Assembly (NCBI GenBank): GCA_006937955.1
Contig: SSNP01000010.1
Coordinates: forward strand, 6,151,844 to 6,215,843
Direction of reading: 5' to 3'
Length of the DNA: 64,000 nt
Source of the DNA: Pachypanchax playfairii
Taxonomy: Eukaryota; Chordata; Actinopteri; Cyprinodontiformes; Aplocheilidae
Positions 34,800 through 45,710 of this stretch are shown here, in pieces. Within the stretch, counting starts at the first letter, position 1, and each line of letters starts with the position of its first letter. The notes under the pieces were generated by a model that worked only from the letters and a program-made list of their open reading frames with translations, did no database searches and was not told the origin of the DNA. The position numbers and the translations under genes are program-made.

Positions 34800-37700
34800 C
34801 TACTGTGTGACAAGTTCTCTGAAAATCACCTTGTTGGTGATAAAATAATGTTTTGTTTGTCAAATTATGTTCTCTTCAGCATGTTTCATAAATTTAAATA
34901 GTTGTGACTTTGTGATTGGCTGCTGGTCACAGAGTGTAAAGATGCAGTTTAAATAGGTTTGTTTCACAGGTGTTCTTCATGTGGAAAACATATTGGGGAC
35001 CTTCAAAACTTTTCAGACCTCCATCAGCACCTTCACAGGCCTCAGAGGGTTTTTCATTTTTCTTCAGCAGTAAACTGGTTTTATGAGGCGGGTGGCCCAT
35101 GATTTCTCCAGAGAGCTCCATGTGATCTACAGAGATCTACCTGTCAGCACACCTGAGCAACTCGGCACAGCCCATCGCTTAACGCTGACGTCTTCTGTTT
35201 ATAGGAATAAACAGGAAAATGCAGCAATTACCAAATCTCACTAGTTCAGGTAAATTACCTGAGTTTAAGATAAGGAGTTGATAGGATATTTAAAACACTT
35301 TAAAACTTTTCACTATGCAAAATCTGCCATACGTTTATAATTACAAGATAAACTACAAACACCAAAAACATGAAGCTCCATCAGTTTACACTGGAACAAA
35401 GGGCTGCAGGTTGCTTTTCAGTTCAGATTTACAGCCACAAAGTAGTAAAGCTTTAATATTTCTCAATGTAAACAATGTCTCACAGGTACAAATTTTAGTT
35501 TTTCCTCAACAACTTGCCAAAGAAGAATTAGAGGAGAAGCAGACAGCAGTGAATAGACCATTAATTTGATAAAGCTAAGTTTGAATGTCTGTAAAACTCC
35601 ATCGACAGCTCAGGGGATTTTGACAGCTTCTTCAATTAACAATTGATGCTTATATAAGAACATCCGTCTGTGAGTTATTCATGATCCCGTATGCCAGTTG
35701 TTGTCATAAATTCATACGTATGCTTGTGAATAGATTTCCACTGCTGTATGACAAGATTGTCTTCCTCCATCTGACCCTGCCATATGCTTAAAGATGTCTC
35801 TTTTGTCCATATTCACTGTGTAATTATCCAGTCTGTTGTTTGGAAAATAAATCAGCAAAGAAAAATGACCAGAAACCAGATGTAAATCTATTCTGCTCGG
35901 CTTTAGTTTACAAGGTTTAGAGTTTGTTTAAACACCAGTTTAATGAATCCTTTTGGATCTGTTCTCTGTTGGAAAATCCTTTGTTTATTTCAAAATACTC
36001 ACATTTTATTTTGATGTGTTTACATTTTGGCTGAGTCACCGTAATAAAAGTATTTTTAACATTTCACACTATAAAAAGTAGAGGCCTTTTATTTATTTTT
36101 TAATATATAAAAGCATTACAAATGTTGCTGTTATGTGGATTATATTATTTTAAAAATAATGTATCTTTCCTTTATATTTGTTTATTGTTTCAAGAGTATA
36201 TTGACAAAGTAATGAACATTAGTGTGTTCCAACAATGTGCTGTTCAGCTTTAACCTGTAAGGTGAAGGTATCTTATTAAAACTTTAATTAAAATCTGAAG
36301 AAGATGGTTAATTTGCAGAAAAAACATAAGAGCAATAAACAAAACGAAAAACCCGTCGGGGCTTAAATCTCACTTGATTTCATATTCAGTCATGTAATCG
36401 TAAATTTAAACTAAATGTTTTGAAAGTATGTGCACATGCAAATTTCTATGAGAACCAAGTCTGATTTAATCTAATTAAACACATTTCTTACTGTGTTTTT
36501 TTGTTTGTTTGTTTCAATGGTATGGTGAGATTTATTAGAATTTACTTAAATTAAAATACAAATTAATCTTATGGACAAGCAATTTGTTAATGTTACTTGT
36601 GGTAGTTTTTTTTTTTTTTTTAATGAGTGAAAACACATCAAACTCAAACAAAATGTGTAATATTAAGTATGCTGAATGTATATTGGCTCAATTAACGAGT
36701 AATTTAAATTTAATTTAACCATACATTCATCTTTTATACCTGCCTGTTCCTGTGCAGAGTTGCGGGGGTGGGGTTGGGGGCGGCTCTTGCCTGTCTCCAG
36801 TCATCAATAAGAAAAACAGAACTGAATAAACCGAGTTAACCATGACAGATTTTATTGATCCAGTAACAAATCGCTTAGAAATTTCTTGGATTCTGAAAAA
36901 AAAGTGTATCAATGTTTGCAAATTCCCAAAATGTATTTTACTTTTCATTTATTAATGTTGTAGACGTGTGTTTTGAGTGTATCTGTGTACCTGTTATCAC
37001 ATTTAGACAGTAAACCATAATCGAATCACTGATTTTCTGTCTTAATGTTCGATAAATGGATTCAAATGAATACAGTGAGTAAAAACTACTCTTCAGAAAA
37101 ACTGCTGCGGTGGGCCGGCGGATATCTGAAGGCAGAGGAGAGGTGAATTAGAGTATCATTGAGATTGAATTGATCTTGAAAACATTAATTTAGTCTCATT
37201 CATGTTTTTGCTTGTTACAGGTTGAAAGTAGGAGGTGGAATGAAGGGAGAGCACAGATGTGGCCTGAGAGGTGAGAGGCTCACAGAGTCCGAACTTCCAC
37301 TGGATTCACCTGTAAGCAGAAGCTAGTAGAAAAAAGACAGATATACAGTAGATACAGATGGCTCCCTGATGTAGAACCCTGTGATTGTAAAGCTGTTTGA
37401 CTTGTCAACATTCTAATCTTCTAACTTTCTACAACAAAAGTTCTGTTTCTTCCATCATCTGAACTGCTGGACCTCAATAAGACAAAAAAGCTGCACAAAG
37501 TGAAGCACAAGTAGTTGTGTTTGCAGATTCATGTACTGACATGAGGGAGGATGCATTAAATTTATGTGCATCCCTCAATACACCCACCTGGCCTCATATT
37601 AATGTTACCTCCTGCCAGTGCCAGCATATTGACTTTTCATTCCCCCAACCCACACGTCTTCTTTCTATTCTTAGCCACATAATGTCACAACACCAACATT

Positions 37701-38370
37701 TTACCGTTCTGCGTGACAGAACAAGTGTGTCACCTCACACCCCATTAAGGCATCAACTTCACTAATTGCTGGTTACACTTGAAAACTGCCTGTGAACTTT
37801 ATTAAGTTGAAACGTGATACTGAGAGAGGCGATAAGTGGACAGGTGTGAAGTCTAAGTCTAATTGAGAGGGAAATGTGTTACTTTGTTGTCACAAATTTC
37901 TGAACTCCTAATAAAACATTAACCCATAAAGAAGGACAATGCATGACAAAAAATATTTCTAACCTTTCAAATCAAAAGGGGTCAATATTTGTCCATTAAA
38001 ACCTCTAAATAAAAAAGTAACATGTAGTTTTTACTGATCGTATAACTTCTGAAAGTTGATATTTCTAGTGAGAATGAAATTGTTGGTTTTTGTTGCCCGA
38101 ATCATCCTGGAGTCACTTGTTTTTTGTGAAATTGATTTTTTTTTCCATCCCAGACTGTACATTTGTTGCTTTGGGGCCAAATCAGCACCAATTCTTTCCA
38201 TTTTTAAATCTAATTGCATCATTTTTTCTGACCTTAAAACTTAGTGTTAAAAAAGCACCACTTCTTAAATTCAGACTTTCTGAAGGTCTTTAAAAGTTAT
38301 TAAAATGAATGAACTGAACTATCTGACGACAAAAAAAGTTTCAGGCATACAGTAAATTACTATCCCATGC
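34800..38370. other. unique sequence, no gene; conserved-looking block at 35590-35840
   Basis: 35590-35840 contains TTAACAATTGATGCTTATAT, TTATTCATGATCC and TGTAATTATCCAG strings and reads like conserved noncoding DNA. 36606-36621 is a 16-T run. 36764-36780 is G-rich. 37517-37770 is C-richer than average without coding character. Confidence 0.3.
36764..36780 (+). repeat. G-rich tract
   Basis: Runs of 5, 4 and 5 G separated by T and TT. A fourth run (GG) follows after one base, so only a weak quadruplex is possible. Confidence 0.5.
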
Positions 38371-38372
38371 CC

Positions 38373-38942
38373 TGAAAGAGGCCCTTCCATTAAAAACAGT
38401 TTTTCTGAGGTTTCTGTTGAATATTTTAGCTCCACAGGTGTTCTTACCTTCATAGTGGGTGAAAACAGGTCAACAACTTCTCTTTCAGTTTTTATCTCTC
38501 AAACTACGCAGGTGGTGATAAAACCCGAGTTCTCCCGAGTTCAAACGGCCTGTATCTGTTTCATCACAACTCCTTTGAGCCTTTGTATTCATCAGCTCCT
38601 GCAGTTGAAACCACGCCTAGCATGCTGCTGGCTAAAAGCTGTTAGCATAAACACGTATCAACCGGAAGAGATTCGGTGCGCTGTTGCCATGTGCAGCGGG
38701 GCAGGAAACAGTATGTCTTGCTCTCATAGGCCAGTTTGTTAGCCAATCTGAGTCCAGCAAATTAGCATAATGAATATTAATGAGTTGCAGCCCGAAGCCT
38801 GCTGAATGTTGACGCAGACTGATTGAAAGGTCTGTTAATCAGTGTTTCCTGACGTTTTTAGATATAAAATGTTTCATATTACAGGTTAATACATAAGAAA
38901 TAATTACAAAGTCATGAAATTTGTATGAAATGGCCTCTTTAA
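38373..38942. mobile_element. TTAA-type MITE, 570 bp
   Basis: The left end AGAGGCCCTTCCAT (38377-38390) and the reverse complement of the right end, AGAGGCCATTTCAT, agree at 12 of 14 bases. The right end is bounded by TTAA (38939-38942). The left has TGAA (38373-38376), one change from TTAA. TTAA target duplication is characteristic of piggyBac and Kolobok transposons. The interior has no transposase and includes an AT-rich TTAGCATAATGAATATTAAT tract. I recognise the GGCCTCTTTAA end as common in fish genomes. Frames inside (e.g. 38455-38742) are incidental. Confidence 0.7.
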
Positions 38943-39227
38943 GAAACAGAAATCAAATCATATTATCTTTATGTCAAACTGTTTCATCTTTGGTATTTTT
39001 CATGGATTCAACTAAAAAAATCAAACTCAGGTTGCAGATTTGCTTGTAGTCCCCAAAGTATGATGAGAAGTAGAGCTTTTGGTTATCAGGCTCCTCTTTT
39101 AATCAATGAGTTTTTTGCTTAAACTAAACTAAAAAATATGAAAGCCCAAAAAACACAAAGACAAAAGAATACCAAATATAAACAAACAAAAAAGGAAAAA
39201 CAGGAACAAAAGAAATACACAGATTAC

Positions 39228-39284
39228 AACAGAAAATATCCATCCATCCATTTTCTGAACCTGCTTTTTCCTAACAGAAAATAT
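39228..39284 (-). mobile_element. ultra-short SINE tail insertion with perfect 12-bp target duplication
   Basis: AACAGAAAATAT occurs at 39228-39239 and again at 39273-39284. Between them lie 33 bp that read, on the minus strand, AGGAAAAAGCAGGTTCAG then AAAATGGATGGATGG. This is nearly identical to the 3' end of the SINE-like copy at 19325-19463. It is a retroposition event that stopped after about 33 bases of cDNA. Identical duplications indicate a young insertion and prove that the family is mobilised by a LINE-type mechanism. Confidence 0.85.
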
Positions 39285-39289
39285 GAAAG

Positions 39290-41330
39290 GGGTAATTTGT
39301 TTTTCACTTTGCACTTGCAAAATTCTAAATTAGGGGACATCAAGTCACATTTTCATGAGATCATTACAACTGTTATTACAGGCTTTTAAAATGTATTTGT
39401 TATAAAATAACAGGCAGCTTCTCTCAGTATCAGAACATTGTGTACAACTGGTACATCTCACTGCTTTAGAGTCATTTGGACAATAAAAAAAAAACATTAA
39501 AAATAAGCTCTTATGATCAATAAATTCTCAAGTAATTAGGATTTATTTTTTTTATTTTTACATCTGTTGTTAAGTTTGGAGGTTGCCTGGCACAAAGAGG
39601 CTTTATTGCACCACAAGCTTTTTTTCCTTCCCTGAAAACAGCAGTAACAACTTTCCAAACTGGGTGTAAAAAGTAGAGCGTGACAGCTGCATTTAAATAT
39701 GAAATAGCTGCAGATTTGGTTTCAGACACCTTGTGCTGTGTGCAAACAAAGCCACTGTTTCCACCAGAGAAAAGAGAATGCATTTAAAGCACCTCCTTGT
39801 CACAACTGTGTTTCTTTTGTTTCCATTTGTCTTATTTTTTATTTATTTATTGTTGTTGTTGGAAGGAGGAGAATAGGATGAAATATTTTTAAACAGTAAT
39901 TACCTGGCCAGGATCCGGCGTATGCAGGGATTAATGGGTGACTGAGGAGCATCAGGTTCGGCAGTGTGTTGGAAGGTAAGGGGGTGTGTGTTTGATGGAG
40001 GAGGAAACAACTGAACACAGCAAACTAAAGACTTGCAGAAAATAATTCTGCTGCAAGTGTCTTTTCTTTATCCAGGCTGAAGTCACGGCTTCACGCCAAG
40101 TCCGTCACAAATGAACACAACAGATTTAGCCCTCTCGCCTCAACCCAGTCGTTCCAAATCCATTTGCTAAATGTCTGTTTTCTCGCTTTCTAAAACATTA
40201 TTGTTGCATGTTTAGGGTTATTTTTTACCTTCTCCATTTTGGCTTGTTCTTTTGCAAAAGTCAAGTTCTTACTGGAGAGTTAAGCAAATCTGTAATTGTG
40301 ATTTGTTCAAAACCCTGTTTTGTGTGTAATTGACAAACACAAGCAATTTTCAATTAATTCATATCAAAACAAAGCATTGAAAAGTGCCTGCTCGGCCAAG
40401 CCTGCATCACTGAAGTCAAAGAATGCTGCAGTGCACTTTGTGCTCAGAACTCAATTAAGCGTGTCCTTGGAGTACAATATGTGTGGATTCTTTAAGTCGT
40501 TTGGATAGTGCAGGGAGGCGATGGGGTGCTCTTACAGATGGCGTCTGACTCAGACTGTAATTAAACAGATCAGTGTCTAATACACAGTCTGATATCCAGC
40601 AGCAGTGCTCTCTGTGAAATCTCACAGCAATCTCTGTGGGAACAACTTCACAACTTTCTTCGAAGCTTCTTTAGGTTAACCACACACTGCAGAGTTGATG
40701 AGTCTTGCTTTTACTAATACTTCTCAAACTGAATGCTTTAACATCATCATTTCTATTATTTTTCTCTTTTTCCAGAGCTGTTGTGGCGTAGCATATGTTC
40801 ATGCTTGTCTTTGGCTTGTGAAGTCTCTCTGTTGGCAAATAGAGACAAAGTGTTTTGGACTCATCAAAAAATGAAAGAAACGAGACTTTTGTTCTTAAGA
40901 ATACGAGACTGTTTAATTTGTCAAGAGTAACATTTCCTTGTTAAATAAAAAGTTTTTCTCCCTATGTTTTTAATAACTAAAGTCATCCAACCATAAAAGT
41001 TTAACACATTTGAAAATAGGATTTAGCTTCCTTATAAATTCAACGTACACTGCCAGTATTGTTTCTCTGTTTTTAAGCTTTCTTATTATTTTCAATCATG
41101 TGTGAAACTTATAGTAAAGTCATACTTTTGTTCCAAACTCTGCACATCAGTTTATTTGCTTATGGGAAAAAAAACAAGAAACATTTATATCCTGTTCCAA
41201 AACCATCAGTGTATAAACTGTATTGTTGAAAAGCTGTTTATGTTGGAAAATATGTATGGGAAATACACTACAGATGACTTTTTAGTGTGAAGTTATGTTT
41301 ACAAAACAAGTTACCTGAATAATCCTGGAC
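39290..41330. other. unique sequence, no gene; conserved-looking blocks
   Basis: 39900-40160 and 40360-40690 have balanced composition and may be conserved noncoding sequence. No exon supported. Confidence 0.3.
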
Positions 41331-41332
41331 TG

Positions 41333-41360
41333 TCCAGGGTCCAGGGTCCACGGTCCAGGG
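41333..41360 (+). repeat. heptamer tandem repeat (TCCAGGG)4
   Basis: Four consecutive 7-bp units, the third with one change (TCCACGG). Confidence 0.9.
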
Positions 41361-41374
41361 TCACCAATGAACAC

Positions 41375-41430
41375 ATGCAATTAAACATCAGTTCCCTATG
41401 ACCAAACAAGCACATTAAGCACAAACAGAA
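41375..41430 (+). mobile_element. 3' end of a GGATG-tailed SINE-like copy
   Basis: CAGTTCCCTATGACC, AAACAAGCACATTAAGC and ACAGAAGATGGATGG align with CAGCTTCCTGTGACC, GAACAGGAAGAAGC and TCAGAAAATGGATGG of the 19325 copy. It runs straight into the long (GATG)n tract, which is therefore its expanded tail. Confidence 0.6.
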
Positions 41431-41567
41431 GATGGATGGATGGATGGATGGATGGATGGATGGATGGATGGATGGATGGATGGATGGATGGATGGATGGA
41501 TGGATGGATGGATGGATGGATGGATGGATGGATGGATGGGTGGATGGATGGGTGGACGGATGGATTT
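41431..41567 (+). repeat. (GATG)n microsatellite, about 27 perfect units
   Basis: Uninterrupted from 41431 to 41539, then degenerate GGTG/GACG variants to about 41567. Confidence 0.97.
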
Positions 41568-41640
41568 GGGAAGGGAAATGAAAACTGGAAGGTTTAATGT
41601 GTTTTTTTCCTAACCGTATAGAGGAGGAAGTCCTTTGACT

Positions 41641-42507
41641 TATTGTAAATACTCGCGTATAAGTTTGTTTTTTGAGGAGTAAATTTCAGGTCTTAAGAGG
41701 GGTTCTGACTTATACGCGAGATATTGGGAAGGAGTATTTTTTTTTGAGGAGGAAAATGTCGACAGCTTGGGGACTAGAGCAAGTACTCGGACGAGTGAAC
41801 GATGTTCCTTACACTCTCAGAAATAGAAGTACGAGACAAGTACATTTTTTTACCTATACAAGAATTTGTACCCTTCTTGTCGCTGGGGGTGTACCCTGTA
41901 GTCCAGGTCCATTTTTGTACCTTATGAAGTTTTTCCACTAAAACAGTAAAATTATGCCACATTTTGAAGTTTTAAACCAACATTCTGAAACACAATATTG
42001 AAAATGATGGATGAAACTTAATAAAATTGAGATTAACCAGCCTTGACCAGGGTTGCAGGTGCAGTTGAAAGGGTACAAATTTGTACTTTATATCAATTTT
42101 AACCCTCAGAGGGACATTTCTGACCTTTTAAAGACCAATATTGTACTTTTGCGGGAACAATTTACCTATAGGTACAAAAATGTACTTGTCTCGTACCTCT
42201 ATTTCTGAGAGTGTATCAGCGTGGATTATCAAAGATACTTTATATCTCTTTATTGTTATAATAATAAAGAAATGTATCAGATTTTGTTACTTGTTTTTTA
42301 AAATAAACTTGTATTGTTTTACACAGAACGACGTCAATCGGTGCCGAAACGATTGCCGAAAGTACCGACACCCTTCATCACTGGGACTTCCTGACACAAA
42401 CTGATCTTGACAACTTATACGCGGGTCAATGCTAAATTCCTCGATTTTTCTGTTGAGAAAGAGGTCCGACTTATACGGAATTGACTTATACGCGAGTATA
42501 TACGGTA
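41641..42507. mobile_element. TIR DNA transposon (MITE) interrupted by a second MITE
   Basis: The ends 41642-41664 and 42484-42506 are inverted repeats agreeing at 20 of 23 bases around the core ATACTCGCGTATAAG, each bounded by TA. Extra copies of the subterminal motif ACTTATACGCG lie inside both ends. Without the nested insert the element is about 461 bp and encodes no transposase. The TA flank and CGCGTATAAG core suggest the Tc1/mariner/pogo superfamily. This is inference. Confidence 0.8.
41810..42215. mobile_element. nested MITE, 406 bp, near-identical 49-bp TIRs
   Basis: The ends read TACACTCTCAGAAATAGA then a GTACGAGACAAGTAC block. They agree at 47 of 49 positions between the left end and the reverse complement of the right. 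TA borders the ends. The interior is rich in GTAC and 'GTACAAATTTGTAC' type strings. This TIR type is familiar in fish, especially cyprinids. High TIR identity and the position inside another element make it the younger insertion. Confidence 0.85.
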
Positions 42508-45500
42508 AAAATGCATTATATAAGTACAGCATATGACAAAGCACAGAAGAAGAAGGTCTGTTGTTTTGGTGTATAAATTGCTTGAACTCCAGCTGACGGG
42601 TGAATCAACTCCACAATTCTTGTTTTTACATTCTATCACATAAAAGACATACATAAAAGATGTTCCTTTAGGCCTAATTAACGTATCAATCAGTAAATAC
42701 AAACAAAACCAAAGACCGTTCTAACCTGACATTTTTGTGAATATCTTTAGAACAAATAACGTTTTGATGACAGTCTTTTTTAACCCTCTACTATATGTAA
42801 TGTTTCTGCTTCTATGTTTTAACATCACTGTTTATCTGTAATTTAACTGATTGCACTCACCTTTGCCTGCCACCCAGCTAAATTATGTTACATGTAAATA
42901 TATTATTTTATACAATAGGTGTAGAACAAAACAAAAGCAGAATGTCAGCCATGATGTGTGAAACTTTAAAATTGCATTTATTTACATTGTAAAAATCTCT
43001 CATCTCAAGGCAGATTATAAAGTGAGGTCAATGCTTTAAGTAGTGAACAGAGGAACCAACAGTTTCTCCTTGAGCTGACAGCTTTATAATAAATCTTGAT
43101 ACAAAAGTCTGACAAGCATCTTGAGGTGACTGAATTCAATAAGTAATTATAAGAAGAAGCGTTAACTGTCTTGTTTTTGTTTTAGGATTAAAAACATCTT
43201 TTCTTGTCCAAATCCAAGGTAGCTTAATGTCTTTTTCATCAGTAACTCAAAGCTACTGAATCACATTCATTAATCATTTAGGGTGGAAGATTTTTTTTTT
43301 GTTTTTTTGTTTTTTGCCTTCATTTCATTTTTTCTTGGCAGAATTTGAAAAGAAAAAACAAAAAGCTGCTGAACATATGAAAATCAAAGCGCACATGCTT
43401 GGACTGCTCTGACTTGTGAAACTGTTTCTTCTTGTTTTTGAACAGAACTCACACGACGAACCGAAGCTTCTGAATTCTCTGTTAAATCTACAAGAAACAG
43501 TTCAGTCACTTCTTAAATTCTAAGAATTCATTTGATTAAATAAAAGCTATATGACATTTAGCTGTATGCTTGTGCAAGTTTTTTTTTTTTTTGTTCCTTT
43601 GGAGTTTGACATTACAAAATGACATTTCTCAGTGTTTTATCACAGTTAGTGGAAATGTTGTAGCTCAAAGTTTTATTTTTTATTTTATTTTCTTTGTCAA
43701 TAAAAACTACAGTTGTTCACAGAAGCTTTATAAATATTCTGCATTTACATCAGGCGATAAAGCAGCAACTCTCATAACATGCTCCAATAATCTACCTACT
43801 CTAATTACTACAGCAATCATAAAATGTCAGAATGAAAGGCAATATAAACAAGGCATAACATCCGAGGAGACAATATTGCACTGATTAATAAGGCAATAAT
43901 GATTCTTCCAGACTTAAAAACAATGCCAAAACTTTCACACTAAATTTTCTAAGTTATTTCTCATCAGTAATCCATAACTTTAAGAGACACTTTGTTAATG
44001 GCAGCAAACACAAAAGGCAAAGTAGTTTATTAAAACAAAAAGGATGTTGGTGTCTGATGACAAAGGAGGAGACAGATATTTTTGTAAGCTGTTATCCAAC
44101 TCTTTAACTGATAACAGTGAAGCCTTAAGAAATAACACATCTCAGCTATCAGAATCAGAATGAATCCGTAACATGTGCCAGAATTAATCTAATAGTGCGA
44201 TAATCCTGTGTGTCACTGCAGGCAGAACCAATCTGTTAGCGATAAGAAGCTTGAATTTAAGTTGCAGCGTCACATCAGACCCAAATGTGAAAATATCTTG
44301 CATAAAGATCTGAAAACAAGAAGAAACAAGCAAAGTGAAGAGAAGTCAGGAGATAGACAGATATACAGCAAGAATGATAACATCTATGTACGTTAGCTTT
44401 GAGCTGTGAAGTCACCTTCTTCACTTCAGACACTCGAGTTTAGGAGGTTAAAAAACAAGACACTGCTTTGTTTCATTTTTCTTTATAACAAATCATGGAT
44501 TAAATGAGTTAGATCAAGTAAACAATCATATTTTTTCCCTTCAGTAAACCCTGAAATTTCCTCCCATATTCAGCATGTTTCTATTGTTGACCCTTATCTG
44601 ACATTTTCTTTGATATGATTACAGCCGCTCCCCTTCCCTCTCTCTCCTCCTCCATTATGGAAAAAATTATTAACATCTGCTACACAGACATCAGGAGAAG
44701 TCATGCATGCCTTAATGGCCTCTTGTTTAGTCATTTATGGGTAAGCATGTCATTATTTTAAGATTTATGATCAGCCAGACTGAGAATGCTTTCTACCAGA
44801 GATTCACCTAGCAATTATTTATTTGGATTTTTATGGCAACAAACTTTCTTTTCCTTCCTTACTTTCCAATTAATGCAGACAATCAAGCATGTCTTAGTGC
44901 TTCACATCATCATGTTTTACTCCATATATGTTTGTAGTTGGAATCTAAAATCTTTTATGAACATCCAATTTAAAAACAACAAATACATAAACAAACAAAG
45001 AGCTTTTTATTGATTTTGGAAATGATGTGTACACTAAAAAAAATTATTTTGTTCATATTATCTATTAAATTTCTATATTTTCTTTTAGAGGTTAAGTGAT
45101 AATATCAACACTTGTTTTGGGGGAATTGTTTTAAAGCATTTCCAATTCAGAAGTTTTATTGTTCAACAGCTGAATTTAAATACTTAGTGGTGGATGAATC
45201 TGGTCTAGTTTTTTATGTTCTTTTGAATGCAGTCAACGTGTTCCTATTCTTTCCACGGGTTGAGGACTCAGAGTTCGTGGTGGGAGAATCTTCTCATGAT
45301 CCAAGATTTGCTGTGTGACAGTAGCAGGAGCACTAAGTGTTAACGTGTTGGAAGCTAGTTTTTTATGTGAGTTTTGGATTTCAGCACACATCAGAAGATG
45401 TATGTTAAAACAAAACGGCAAGTTAAAACATGTAAAAGCAACAACATGGAACACTCAGATGCATGTTAGATTTACACGAAAAGAGCATATCTGTCTACAC

Positions 45501-45635
45501 AGTGGAGCTGCAACTGACCAATAACCTTAAACAAGTAAAAAAGTTACATTTACCATCCTCTTCACTTCACTGCAGCTCTAAAAACATTGTATTTTTACAA
45601 TAAACTGTGACACTCTGAACACTTTTTGCTTTATG
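42508..45635. other. unique AT-rich sequence, no gene; conserved-looking blocks
   Basis: T-runs lie at 43290-43316 and 43579-43592. 43735-43910 and 44640-44830 contain many TAAT-type strings (for example CTAATTACTACAG, ATAAGGCAATAATG, GGAAAAAATTATTAAC) and look like conserved noncoding DNA. No exon supported. Confidence 0.3.
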
Positions 45636-45639
45636 TTGC

Positions 45640-45710
45640 CTCATCCGACCTATGGGGTTAGGTACTGGCTTGCTACAACCCTGAACATGTGAATGGATTG
45701 ATGGATGTGA
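45640..45710 (+). mobile_element. 3' end fragment of the GGATG-tailed SINE-like family
   Basis: GGGGTTAGGTACTGGCTTGC, ACAACCCTGAACATG and GAATGGATTGATGGATG line up with the 3' third of the 19325 copy. Short and diverged. Confidence 0.55.

Noticed and set aside
41431..41567. CRISPR-like regular repeat
   Set aside because: Plain tetranucleotide microsatellite without spacers, in a eukaryotic genome.
44208..44396. Lys/Arg-rich 62-codon frame
   Set aside because: Composition follows from A-rich DNA; no domain, no splice sites.
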